Source: Toxorhynchites rutilus septentrionalis (lineage: Eukaryota; Arthropoda; Insecta; Diptera; Culicidae). From it: a stretch of 64,000 nucleotides of DNA. The notes below the pieces were generated by a model, which saw only the letters and a program-made list of their open reading frames with translations, was not told where the DNA came from and made no database searches. This document shows positions 22,571-33,155 of the stretch, one piece after another; positions within the stretch are counted from its first letter, which is position 1, and every line of letters begins with the position of its first letter. A program made the position numbers and the translations under genes. Location of the stretch: NCBI RefSeq assembly GCF_029784135.1, contig NC_073746.1:13530416-13594415 (forward strand), written 5' to 3'.

Positions 22571-24220
22571 CATGGCACCCTAATGAGCAGTGATGGAAGT
22601 GGATAACTTACGAAAGAGTCAAGCAAAAATAGGCATGGTCAAAAAACGATGGGTCGGTGGATCTTAGGGTTTGGAGGAGGCCTTTTCTGATAAATTCTGA
22701 TCGTTTCTTCTTAATCTCTCAGTGTAATCTGTTCAGCTGTGATCAGTAGAGCCGTTAAACCATCGAGTAACAACCCAAAACGGATGACTTCCTTCCGGTT
22801 CCACATGCACGTTATTGGCGTCCAGGCTTTTAAGAACGCTTTAAAGATATTTGTGGTTGTTCGCTGCGCTTATCTCAAGATCTTTTGCGATCGATATTCC
22901 TTTATTTTATCTGTTTTCCAACGCTCGTGATAATCTGCTCTATATGTGGATCAATGTACAAACGACAATTTGAATCGCAACTTGTACTCACTGCTTATGT
23001 GGACAGTATGAAAACCAGTGACAAATCATGAAACTGGAATGGAGCCGACATGAGTTGTAATTATAACACAGCGGCGGAAACGCGAACCGTTTGATTAACT
23101 CTTGCCGTTTTTGGTGTCGAATGCGGTTGAAATTGCTCGTTTTTCAATAATTCAGAATGATCCAAATCACACCTTTAAACTGCAACAACTAGTGCGTGGA
23201 TATAATCGCGGTTAATCTCGCGCAAATTTTCGCCACATTTCTAAAATAGATCGAAACTGGATACGAACCGGCGGACTCAGTAAAGTTGGGGGGAAGGCTA
23301 GCGACGGAAAGGCAAGCGAGCAAGCCAGCACACAATTCGGCGGAAATTGTTTGAGCTTTTCCGCCGCTTCGACTTCATCAACCTTTCGCGCTAATCGCTG
23401 GACCTAAACGGTTGGGTGCGTTGATCCGATCTTCTTCGAACGAGCGTGTGGACTGAGTGAGTGGGTCGTTTGGTAGGGAATAAGACGGTAGGCGGTAAAT
23501 AAAATCACTCACGATGGCAAAATAAAATAAATTACTTCTCGGCGAAGCAGCGCGCTGAACACACAGACAGGAAAGCAAAGAAACACGTAGCTTCTCATTT
23601 GCTAGAAAGATTAAGAAGCGTTTTCTTCGCAATCTTGCGTCGAGGATGTGCATTTCGTACATGTCGGAGACTGCAGATATCGGGCCGAAGCCAGAAGTAC
23701 ATCGCACTGGTTGCACCGCCGCCTGGTTCTGGCCGGCACACCTTCAATCAGTGCCTATGATTGCCGTGAGTTGATCTTTTCCCTCTTCGCGATTTTGAAC
23801 CGCCGGGAAACGCAACGACGTCAGCGCGAGCAGTCGGCCAACAAAGAGTGTCTCGGTGCTGGAGAGGAAGCCAGAGAGAAACAGGGAGAGAGTGAAAGAA
23901 AGAAAAAAAAAACAAGTATAACGAAATATATAATTTTCTCATATTTTCTGAGACTGACACAAAAGCGGAATGAATTAAAAAAGTTAGCGATGGAAAGAAA
24001 GAAAAAACGTGGAAGCGACGGTTGGGCCGCCGGCGATTGGATTGGGTGAGGGGACCTTTTTTTCGAGCGTTGGAGAGAACGAAGGCTTATTTCCTACCGC
24101 TTGAATGCCCTCTCGCTCAGAGGTCACACATAGCCGCGGTTCAGCCGTCGTACCGAACCAGCGAAATGATGGAAATTTTACTTTGCTCTATAAATTTCAC
24201 AGCAAATTGAATTGCTGTTA
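22571..24220. other. GC-richer host-like region
   Basis: Distinct from the AT-rich repeats on both sides. From about 23.2 to 24.2 kb it looks like a 5' UTR or promoter-proximal region, with purine-rich and GAGA runs near 23870-23915. Many overlapping frames are probably chance; one short frame ending at a splice donor is listed separately. Confidence 0.4.
23646..23765 (+). CDS. Candidate first coding exon of an unidentified host gene
   Basis: ATG at 23646 (A at -3) with a second in-frame ATG at 23661 opens 40 codons ending ...HLQSVPMIA at 23765. It is followed directly by GTGAGT, a canonical-looking splice donor; without splicing the frame stops two codons later. The peptide (SETADIGPKPEVHRTG, then CTAAWFWPAHLQSVPMIA) is not low-complexity and not repeat-derived, but I do not recognise it. 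The donor lies in phase 0, compatible with the candidate microexon at 27482. It could equally be chance in GC-rich DNA. Confidence 0.25.
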
Positions 24221-24302
24221 CTGGCAATCACAGTTGCCAACTATTTTTTTCAAAGATCAGGAAGAATGAAAATTAAAATCAGGATGAAATCAGGATAGCT
24301 CA

Positions 24303-24340
24303 TATTGGGTTGTTCGGAAATTTCATGCCGATTTTTGAGA
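24303..24340 (+). mobile_element. Solo mariner-like TIR
   Basis: TA followed by TTGGGTTGTTCGGAAATTTC and ATGCCGATTTTTGAG resembles the left end of a mariner family. No transposase or partner end is found nearby. Confidence 0.4.
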
Positions 24341-24521
24341 AAACAAAAGCATCATTTTTATAGGCAGTCTAACATATATTTAAATTTATTCTACATTCTA
24401 ATTATTTCGTCATCCGTCACACAGCTTAAAAATTTTATCCTTTCAGAACATGTTTTTACTCACATTTTTAATGGTGCTATTTTTTTTTTTGTAGGGATCT
24501 TTTGATCGTTTATATATTTTA

Positions 24522-24908
24522 CTAGCTGACCCGACGAACTTCGTCCCGCCCAAAATAGATATTTTTATTTGAATACTTTCAAACATCCTCGTTTTTTTAC
24601 TAAGTGAACGTTAGTGAGTCCAATCACTGAACTCTTCATTGATTGATTATCCTTTGACCCATTACAATTTCCTTTTACTATAAATTGTCTAGTACTTCTA
24701 CAAAAATTCGACCTTATAATATAACATTATTTTCAGACACAATTCTCGTTCAAGATTATTCAAGCATTTGGAAATAACATGTTGCATGGAATACATGTTT
24801 GATACAGAGAATATTACAAAATAAAGACAGCTCAAATCGGACCATTCCTTCCTCGGGTTTAGGCTACACCAACACCTTTGTCCTTCCATTTTTGTTTATA
24901 TAGATAGA
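24522..24908 (-). mobile_element. Complete non-autonomous Helitron-like element
   Basis: Read on the minus strand, it starts TCTATCTATATAAACAAAAA and ends GGGACGAAGTTCGTCGGGTC then AGCTAGT. A perfect palindrome GACGAACTTCGTC (24533-24545) lies about 8 nt from the terminal CTAG, and the element is followed by T. These are Helitron hallmarks: 5' TC, 3' hairpin plus CTRR, no TIR, no duplication. The best-preserved of the family's copies here (others at 2469-3653 and 9745-10083). About 387 bp, no ORF. Confidence 0.7.
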
Positions 24909-25095
24909 AGATATAGGAATGCGTTATTCCGTCTGAAAATCCTTTTCCACTTACGAACAAAAATCAAAAGGACTAACAACGTTTAGCTAACTGTAGAACA
25001 AATGGGAATTCAATTATCCGAATTTTCCGATTTTTCTCTCCGCTATATTGATCTACGGGGAGAGACGAATACAACGAGATATAGATGTTTCACCA

Positions 25096-25175
25096 TTAAA
25101 ATTGATTCTACTTTGAATCTGACGAACAAATGTTAAAGCCTGTGCACGTTAAATTTCGGACACCTTTCCTTCAGT
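25096..25175 (+). repeat. Duplicate of DD37E left end plus flank
   Basis: This ~80-bp segment (AAAATTGATTCTACTTTGAA, then GACGAACAAATGTTAAAGCC, then the TIR) is nearly identical to 25687-25770. The repeated piece includes sequence outside the TIR, so it is a local duplication or a second element end in the same surroundings, not an independent insertion. Confidence 0.7.
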
Positions 25176-25224
25176 GTAATGCAGAATGCAATGCATGTAA
25201 TGCAGAAATTTGTGTTTCATTTAT

Positions 25225-25380
25225 ATGGCAGCACCAAAAGAACCAGAAGGAACCAGAATCGTGTACGCCATGGCACAAATTTTTTTTTTTTAAGATAGTA
25301 AAAATATTCGTCGTTCTATTTTTTTCGAGGCTCGAAAGTACGTCCGAAATTCGTACCTCTACACTAGAATACCCCCTTAA
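25225..25380 (-). mobile_element. TTAA MITE fragment (same family as 58951-59490)
   Basis: On the minus strand it begins TTAAGGGGGTATTCTAGTGT and continues ACGAATTTCGGACGT, matching 58951-59040, and then ATTTGTGCCATGGCGTACAC matching the region near 59150. The opposite end is missing. Confidence 0.65.
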
Positions 25381-25686
25381 GCGGTGTCTGCTTACTGCGC
25401 ATTACAACACATGCTTTATCATCTTGGTTCAGGGAACACATTCACTAAGACGCGACGCGAGACAAGACAAACACTTATTGTTTTTACTAAAATTACCTTA
25501 AGTGTCGACCGGTTTCGGGCGCGAAGCTGCCCATCTACGGGACAATGTCCGACTCAGGAAACACACCTCTTTCGGTATCAGAATAATCATGGCTACCAAC
25601 ACATTTTGGCACATGTGCCAAAATAGAACTGTGCTAAAATCGGCCGGGGTCTGTATTTACTATGGTTTCACCTGGTTTCACGTGGT
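25381..25686. other. Unassigned segment inside the nest
   Basis: Lies between the TTAA MITE fragment and the duplicated DD37E flank. GC-richer than its surroundings. Short 60-80-codon frames only; nothing recognised. Confidence 0.35.
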
Positions 25687-25736
25687 TTAAAATTGATTCT
25701 ACTTTGAATCTGACGAACAAATGTTAAAGCCTGTCC

Positions 25737-26955
25737 ACGTTAAATTTTGGACAGTTTTCTTTCAGTGTAGTTTATGAAATATTTCACTTACATGACAGCT
25801 GAAACCCTTACTCTTTATTTCGATGTCCAACATGTTTACATTATTCTTCAGTTTGGTAAAATGGCGTCGAATCAAGTGGAAGTACGCAAACGCATTTTGC
25901 GCGAACGGCAACAAGATCCAACACTGTCGGTACGCGATCTCGCCAAAAAACTAAAACTGCCGAAGACTACCGTGTTTAGTGTGTGCAAATCGTTTGACCA
26001 GCGCTTAACTGTGGATCGGAAGGTTGGAAGCGGAACAAATTGAAAAGTATGCTCCCGACAGATGGACCGAAAGTTGGTTGCCATTATTGAGAAACATCCC
26101 AACCTTTCAGTTAGAAATGTGGCTCGAAAGGTTGGAAAATCAAAATCATATGTACAAAAAGTGAAGCAGAGGCTTGGACTGAAGGTGCCCAATCGTGATG
26201 ATAAGCAAAATGTCACTGCAAAAAGCCGTGCTAAGGTGCTCTACACCCCGTTTTTGCAAAAATGTTCATGCACCATAATGGACGATGAAACTTATGTTCT
26301 CGAAGACTTCAAACAGCTTCCGGGTCTCGCTTTTTATACTGAAATGCGAAGGAATGCCGCAAGAAGCAGTCCAAATTCTCCAAAAAGTACTTGGTTTGAC
26401 AGGCCATATGCAATTGTGGCCGAAAATCCGAATCTTTCGTCTCTACCGGCACTATCAACCAAGATGTATACGAGAAGGAATGTCTCCAGAAGCGGTTACT
26501 ACCATTCATAAGAAGCCACTACTCTCCAGCGTTATTTTGGCCAGATTTGGCCTCTTGTCACTATGCAAAATCCATCCTGGAATGGTATAATGCACATGAG
26601 GTCAAATATGTGCCAAAACCAGCAAATCCACCGAACTGTCTAGAACTTCGCCCAGTGGAGAAGTACTGGGCTCTGATTAAGCGAAAACTATTCGAAACTA
26701 AGAAGAAAGCGAATGGCATTAATGATTTCAAGAGGAGATGGAAAAGCGCCGCCGCCAGCACATCTGAGGATACTGTACGGATGTTCCCAAGAAAGTTCGT
26801 GAATTTTACAGACAACGTAATTAACATCGAAAAAGCTTTCCATGTTCTAGATATGAGTCTATTTTACTGAAATAAACAATCGGTTTTGTTGTATTACGTG
26901 AATTTTTGTTTTACTGGCATCATCTTGGTGTCCGAAATTTAACGTGGATAGGCTT
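25737..26955 (+). mobile_element. DD37E (ITm) transposon, copy 1
   Basis: 1,219 bp flanked by TA (25735-25736 and 26956-26957). Left TIR AAGCCTGTCCACGTTAAATT and right, inward, AAGCCTATCCACGTTAAATT; both continue to a GGACA box, about 28 bp in all. Carries a transposase pseudogene with the DD37E spacing. Inserted inside the composite hAT element. Confidence 0.85.
25861..26869 (+). pseudogene. DD37E transposase, broken
   Basis: Transposase of an IS630/Tc1/mariner element; starts at ATG 25861 (MASNQVEVRKRIL). Two HTHs are visible: LSVRDLAKKLKLPKTTVFSV and LSVRNVARKVGKSKSYVQKV. The catalytic core has MDDETYV (first Asp region, near 26281), WPDLASCHY with the second Asp at 26544-26546, and PVEKYWA with the Glu at 26658-26660. 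Exactly 37 residues separate the last two. Defects: a frameshift near 26040, a small deletion and frame change near 26345, and a Trp-to-stop TGA in the 'KKYLV-QAI' segment near 26396. The C-terminal frame is then open to the end at 26869. It cannot make an enzyme, but its TIRs could still be recognised in trans. Confidence 0.9.
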
Positions 26956-27462
26956 TATATGAAATCGCATTATACTGACTTTGAATTCAAAAAGTAAAAA
27001 CTCCTGAGTAACATTACACTCATTACAATGTATTTCTTCATTAATAACTGCGGCTACTCGTACATACACTTCATGCAAGATAATGCTGTTCCTCAAACTT
27101 AGTCCCGTTATTTTTTCACTCTGGAAAAGCTTATTCAGTCGATTTGCAAAGATCATATATATTGATATAAAAGTCTGGTACAGCTTAGCATCAGGAGAAG
27201 GGTAGGGATCCCAGTATAATTTCTACGGATAATTTTCATTTTGATAAAGTAAAAAGTACAAAAATCAGTACAAATCAGGATCATTTCTGAAAAATCAGGC
27301 AAAATTGAGTGTTCCTCAGGATATCAGGGAGCGTGTCAAAAAGTCTGGGAAATCCTGAAAAATCATGAAGACTGGCATTTCTGCTGGCAATAGCTCTATG
27401 GGATTATTAACAGTTGCGTCGTCATCATGCGTCATCATCAATTCGAAACCTAATCATTTTTA

Positions 27463-27521
27463 TCTTTCTTTTTTCTTGTAGGTAAAATCACAAACCATCA
27501 AATCACGCGTTAAGAGTAAGT
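27463..27521 (+). other. Candidate microexon or ratchet splice site
   Basis: A pyrimidine tract ending TTTTTTCTTGTAG is followed directly by GTAAAA. Thirty-four bases later (27482-27515) comes GTAAGT. The 34-nt segment is open in one frame only (VKSQTIKSRVK plus one base). AG followed at once by GT is the form of recursive splice sites in long insect introns; alternatively the 34 bases are a microexon. Entry in phase 0 would agree with the donor at 23766. Sequence-only prediction. Confidence 0.3.
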
Positions 27522-28690
27522 AAAGTAAAAGTTTCCCTCTGTCTAAGAGTTATGCAACATACCGCCTCGTATTTATCGGAAAAATATCAACTGCCCGGAA
27601 GTAATACAATCATGGCTGGCAGCGTAATCTTCCATCGCGCTGAACAATGAAGCGACGAAGCCCGACAAGTTTTCCAACAATTTTGTCTCCTATTCGGGCG
27701 ATGCTGTGGGTACCGAGCTGCCGAGAAACTGTCAAGAGATTCCGCATGTGCGCAATAATGTATTTGTCTGTGGATTTCCTTCCTTACACCACTGCACACA
27801 CCGCTGATTTATTGGTTTTTCACACCGAAAGGAAATTTTTTTCCGGTAGCTTGGAAGGGGCCGATTGACTGCTGTGGAGAATATCTAATTCGTGTAAGAA
27901 AGCCCCTCGGTGCTAGCAATTATTTTAGTACCGAATTGAACCTGTTTGAATGTATGTATTCAAGAAGAGGAAGAAAAAAAACACCCCTTAGGGATGTGTA
28001 GGTGTCGATTTACATATACACTTATCCGAAGAAAATTATGTCGTTAAACGCTGTATTCGGGGAAAGCTGAAGCGAGCAAAATAACAGGGATTTTCTTGGA
28101 GGCACTTAAAATAAATGAATCATAAATTTCCATCATGACATGTTTCCCTAATTTGAGTCGCGCACTTATGTAGCGAAACGAGATGCAACCCAAATGTGTC
28201 GGAAATTATTCAACACATCCAGCAGCGTCATTTTTGCTTGAGAGGGAAAGCAGCGTTTATGCTCGTTTACCGGACACTTCAGTTCCTTTCTGCTGGTGAA
28301 TTTTGGCATCTATAGAGATATGTTAATGGACTCTGGTAGAATGACGGAACAATTGTAATTACATTGAGCTTTTTTTTTGTATATTTGTATTGATTCCAGT
28401 CAATCGCACTTGATATCATTTCTACGTATGAAAACGCAAAATACGAATGACAAGCGTTTTCATTACATTTCGGGTGGGCTTTTATTTCCCTACATTTGTA
28501 GCAAAAACTGTGAATCTCACTCGAAGGGAGGACCGAACGACACGACACTCTCTCGCGATGTTGTTTTTGGACTTTATTTATTTTTCAGTGCGAGCAACCG
28601 AGTCACAATCTCTCCGTGTTCTCCCTCGCGACTTGATTATATATCCTGTTGCCCTCAGTCTTAGGTGCTCACCGCGAATTGTTTGTGATC
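27522..28690. other. Unassigned host-like DNA
   Basis: Mixed-composition single-copy-looking sequence without recognised repeat ends, coding exons or RNA genes. It follows the candidate splice site and may be intron. Confidence 0.4.
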
Positions 28691-28759
28691 TGTCGCACTT
28701 GGTTCGCTTTAGGCCGGGCGATTCCAACCAAGTTGGGATACGAATTGGAAACTATTCAT

Positions 28760-29575
28760 TCATTTTGTTTGTTGACTTTATTGAAATTGCGAGGAACACC
28801 ACCTGAAAGCCAATATAATTCACTAGACAATATGATATTGCCAATATCTCCTTACGACTTCTTCACGTATTAGCAGCAGGAAGTTATGATGACAAATTAA
28901 GAATAGCTCTCGATGGTCAAACACCAAAATACAAATAAATCTGAAAAGAACGTCATACATGGATATGGCCAGAAGAATCCCATATTGGGGCTCTACTTTC
29001 TTCGCTAGGAAGTTATGAGTCAACCACGTAAGTATGTCCGATATGAAGACGTGTGAGGATTCGCTGTTCATACATGTTGGCTCTAGCCTTCCATTTGCCG
29101 GTTGATGCTTCGATTCTACGGAACTGCAAGTCCCTTTCCCGATTTCATTCAGCCTCCCAAGTGAGAAGAATGGAATTGTTCGCCCTGCTTATGCGGGCCT
29201 TACCCATATTGATAATGGAGCCTCACCGCTCTTCGTTAGCAAGCCGATCGGCTTCCTCGTTCCCTGGGATCCCGGTGTGACCCGCAATCCAACATAGGGT
29301 CGCATTGATGCCTCTCAGCTGCTCTTCGATTTCTTGAACGATGGGGTGTTTGATCTTACCACCCTCTACAACTTTGAGGACGCTAGCCGAATCCGAACAA
29401 ATTACGACGCTATTAGCATCGGTGACGCTCTCTAAGGCCAACTTAATGGCGAGAGCTTCACACGAGAAGATGCTAAACTCATTGAGAATTCTGATGCTAG
29501 TCTTAGCATTAGCATCGAGTATCCCAATGCACAATGGTCCAGGAGATGCATCTAAGTGGAAATTAGCGTTTAGAG
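28760..29575 (-). pseudogene. LINE RNase H domain and 3' end
   Basis: From about 29534 the frame reads SCEALAIKLALE, then VVICSDSASVLKVV, then LCWIAGHTGIPGNEEADRLA. These are the Glu, Asp and His/Asp motifs of the RNase H domain found at the C-terminus of ORF2 in I, R1, LOA and related LINE clades. The first catalytic Asp (TDGS segment) is upstream and absent. After a stop near 29223 the typical tail continues in broken frames (MYEQRILTRLHIGHTY, then LPSEESRAPIWDSSGHIH). An AATAAA on the minus strand near 28779 may mark the 3' end. RT and endonuclease are missing, so this is a 5'-truncated remnant; exact clade not resolvable. Confidence 0.8.
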
Positions 29576-29649
29576 CTTGACAGTTATCCTCTAGACAAAA
29601 ACTGTCTCAGACAAAGTTTGTTACTCATGATAGAGCGCTCGTTTTTATG

Positions 29650-30010
29650 TTGTCAGAAATAGGGTGACCAAAATTATCGATGAAATAAAAAATCTAACTT
29701 TCTTATTTTTATAGATAGAGGTAAACATAGTTCGACAATGTTGTAGTTCCAATTATTTGAGACATATTTGTAGAACGAAATTTTTCTCTATCTCTTGAAA
29801 TAGCCAATATAGCGCCTTTCAACAATGTTGTAGCCCCAGTTATTTTAAACAACTTTGCAGAACAAAACTTTTTTCTATCTTATGAAATAATCGATTTAGC
29901 GCTTTTTTCTAAGTTGCATTAGGGTGACCATGAAAAAACGTGTTTTTCTGTTTTAACTTTTATATTTCAAATTCTACATCAAAAATTTCAATTTACTCAA
30001 ACACGAAAAA
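29650..30010. repeat. Short direct repeats 'AATGTTGTAG'
   Basis: Two or three diverged units contain CAATGTTGTAGYYCCARTTA, then TTTGNAGAACRAAAYTTTT and a TAGCGC word. The outer words 'TAGGGTGACCA' occur at both sides (29660, 29920). No coding content; class unknown. Confidence 0.55.
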
Positions 30011-30255
30011 TAACATAGTTTTGAAAATCACACATCATGTAGAGTAAAATATGCTCTTTCAAATGCCACGTTCATTTTTGTTCACGAACTATTGATAGGG
30101 GCGCTGATCAAATAAACAAGCTCGTGAACGTGACGGATGTAAGTAACACGGATATTTACTCACAAGTGTACTCGTGATGCAAACATTTCCACCATTCCGT
30201 ATAAGTAATCTTTGAGCATTAAAGGACACTAAAGTTGATTCCGATTCATCGACGA

Positions 30256-32419
30256 TTAACCCTTTCATTACGGCAATGTGCTCCGCCGAAGTGCTATCCC
30301 AGTACGGAGCACTGCGCCGAAAAGTATGCACATCGCGCTGGTGTGATCGAAGAGCAGTATGAATTTCATGTCGTTTTAACACTTTAAGGACCGGGAAGAA
30401 ATCTGTAAGACATACGGCTGGAACCGCACGTTTTGGCTTGTGTGAAGTTGCTTGCTTTACTTGCATGTTTTTAAGAGGCTTTAAACTTTGCAGTTCATTC
30501 GCCTCTATGTGTGAAAAAGTTTTTGTTGCGTGCAAGTTTCTGTTCAACGTCTTGCTGGATTTAATGAATAATGAATTATTTCAGTTGAAATAAATTGATT
30601 GTTTATCAAGTAACAACCTTCAAAATCATGCTCATTAGATAGAGAATTGAATCATTCATTCAATCGAAAGTTATAGATTGAAACGTGAACGTGGGTCAAT
30701 ATAGGAAAATATACAGAATTTTGAAAATCAAAAAAGTTGTTCGAATAGAGTTATCGAAGTTATTCGATAGAGAAATATTTTACCTATCTTCCAGCCACAA
30801 TTTTATTATTCGGAAAAGGGTCTGAGGAATGTTATATGCCAAGTTGTATGGGAGAAAATAATTATTTTGAAGAAAATTTAAAAAAGTTATTTGAAAGGAC
30901 CGAAAACACATTCTCGAGATAGTACTCATTCAATAAAGAATATTGTTATTTATCTTTAGCCAAATTTTCATTGGTCGGAAAAGGGTCTAAGAAAAGTTAT
31001 AGACCAAAACCTGAACAACTTGTATGGGTGAAATAAATTACTTTAAAGAAAATTGAAAAAAGTTATTTGAAAGCACATTTTCGAGATTGTACTCATTCGA
31101 TAAAGAATATTTTTATTATTCTTTAGCCAAATTTTCATTGGTCCGAAAAGGGTATGCGAAAAGTTATTGGCCAAAACGTTCACGAGTTGTACGGGGGAAA
31201 GGGTCTGGCTGGGTAAGGAATTCTCCTATATGGTATTACTCAAAAATCTATCCCCCGCGTGAAAAAAAAACTCCTGGGTATATAGAATTTATTGGAGTTT
31301 TCAAAAAATTTATCGTTCATACAATAATATCTCAGTACTGAATGGTCCACAAAAACGTTGTAGAAATGAAATGAAAGATAGTTGATAACGTTAATTGGAT
31401 TTACTATCTTTGAAAAAACAGAAAGAAATCGATTCCTCATTTCTTCCCGATATTTTTGTCCGCTACATCTACATACATCGAAATACAAATTTCCGTGTAA
31501 ATCCAAAAAAAATAACATAAAATATTTCGTGTAAATCCATGTAAATTATGCTTTAAAGAGATTTATATCCCATCTTCATTTGTTGAGATTTCACGATTTT
31601 CAAGCATTTCAAAAATCGCCTAAAAATTCTACATCGCACTCTGTTCCTTATTTTTTTTTTTCGAGTGTGAAAAAGTTGTATTTCCATTTTCGATAAATTT
31701 ATTAATTTCTCTCCTACAACTTGTATACATTTTGGCCCATACCTTTTCTCAGATTCTTTTCCGGCCAACGAAATTTTTTCTGAAGATGTATAGAAGTATT
31801 ATCTATCCAATGAGTATTATCTCAAAAATGTGTTTTGGAAACATTCAAATAACTTTTTTAAATTTTCTTCAAACTAATTAATACATGTTGTATTGGTTTT
31901 GGGCTATAACTTTTCTAAGACACTTTCCCGACCAATAGAAATTTTGCTGAAGATAGGGTCATAACTGGGTCTCATATCCTTTTTCGATTGATAAAATTGT
32001 GGCTGAAAGATAGGTAAAATATTTCACTATCAAATAACTTCGATAACTCTATACGAACAACTTTTTTTGCTATTCAAAATTCTGTATATTTTCCTATATT
32101 GACCCATGCTCACGTTTCAGTCTATAACTCTTCTCTGTCACGATCGAGAAAACAAAAGAATTATGTTGAAAGATGAATGATTCAATTGTATGAGCATGAA
32201 TATGATTTTGAAGGTTGTTACTTGATAAACAATCAATTTATTTCAATAGAAATAATTCATTGTTCATTAAATCCAGCAAGACGTTGAACAGAAACTTTCA
32301 CGCAACAACAACTTTTATCTGCTAATTTCACACAAGTCCGTAATTAAGGAACGCCAAAACGAGAAATCTCGTGAGCGGTCCGCAAAGTGTTAAGACGACG
32401 CTCGTAACGAAAGGGTTAA
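30256..32419. mobile_element. 2.16-kb TTAA fold-back element
   Basis: Termini TTAACCCTTTCATTACG and, inward from the right, TTAACCCTTTCGTTACG, with TTAA at each boundary. Long imperfect arms of about 1 kb pair across the centre near 31.34 kb: for example GTTCAACGTCTTGCTGGATT at 30541 with its complement at 32280, and ACCTATCTTCCAGCCACAAT with its complement near 32010. Internal ~168-bp direct repeats carry 'GTACTCATTC' and 'CCAAATTTTCATTGGTC'. No transposase is seen; a 152-codon minus frame at 30089-30547 crosses the boundary and is rejected. TTAA suggests piggyBac-type mobilisation. Confidence 0.75.
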
Positions 32420-32839
32420 TTGTTTGAATTCATATTGAGATGGGGAAGAATTTGTGTCGATTCAAATTCGGAAGCAAAAAAAATCAATGAACAAAACAAT
32501 GCAGTTCGCTAATTTTGACAACCACCGATACCCATTCATCTGCCCTAGGCCATGTGTCACTATCCGATTTAGCGGGGCACATTCTGCGTACCGAACACAA
32601 TAGAGCATCGAATGCAGGGCAGGGCACGGCACGGGGGGCGGATGTGCGGGGACAAAAGACAAAGAAACGGAAAGAAATGTGTTTGGCGACGGCGGTATGG
32701 CGGTGTCGTGTGTGTGTGTGTCGATGTAGGCAGGGGATACGAGACACAACTCTGACCCATTGGGTTGATGAGTAAAACTGAGCATAAGCACACTGAGTTT
32801 TTGGCGAGTGAGTGAATGAGAAACAACAGACAAGCGAGA

Positions 32840-32950
32840 CAGAGAGAGGGAGAGAGAGAGAGAAGACCGACCGTCCATCTTGTGTGTGAAGCTGAATGAA
32901 CCGTTGTTGCCTTCAGTTCGTCTCTCGCCGTCGTCGCCGTCGAATCGTTT
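32840..32950 (+). promoter_or_regulatory. Candidate Inr promoter with upstream GAGA repeats
   Basis: TCAGTT at 32913-32918 matches the insect initiator (TCAKTY), with A at 32915 as the proposed start. About 50-70 bp upstream is a GAGAGAGAGAGAGAG run of GAGA-factor type, and no TATA box is seen at -30. A GAATC word near +28 partly fits the DPE. Downstream is GTC/CGT-rich leader-like sequence. Confidence 0.35.
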
Positions 32951-33155
32951 CGAATCAGGCAGTGGCGCGTGGTATCGCGTCGTCGGCTTGATACATAAGT
33001 GGTCTATTGTTTTGCCAATAGCTATCCGGATAATCTGATTATAATAAGGATCTGAGAAGTGTTTAGAATATAGTGGTGTAGATTAGTATGCTAGTTTTAC
33101 TAAGTAAATATGCGCGTGGATGAATACAGTGTGCACAGTGTGATCGGATCGTAAC
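32915..33155 (+). other. Candidate non-coding first exon
   Basis: Runs from the proposed start to a GTGAGT donor at 33156-33161. It contains short upstream ORFs; one begins ATGCGCGTGGATG and stops just before the donor. If real it is a 5' UTR exon on the plus strand. Confidence 0.25.

Larger units (their letters stand above)
24229..27383. mobile_element. hAT-like element with nested insertions
   Basis: Identical 8-bp flanks CTGGCAAT lie at 24221-24228 and 27384-27391. The ends CACAGTTGCCAACT and, inward, CAGAAATGCCAGTC match weakly, but both subterminal regions are full of ATCAGGA/TCCTGAT words, a pattern seen in degenerate hAT MITEs. The 3.1-kb interior holds a mariner-like TIR (near 24303), a Helitron, a TTAA MITE fragment and a DD37E element, so the original element was probably short. 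Removing it restores GAATTGCTGTTACTGGCAAT followed by AGCTC. Confidence 0.55.

Noticed and set aside
30089..30547. 152-codon minus-strand frame
   Set aside because: Crosses the TTAA border of the fold-back element and lies largely in its arm.
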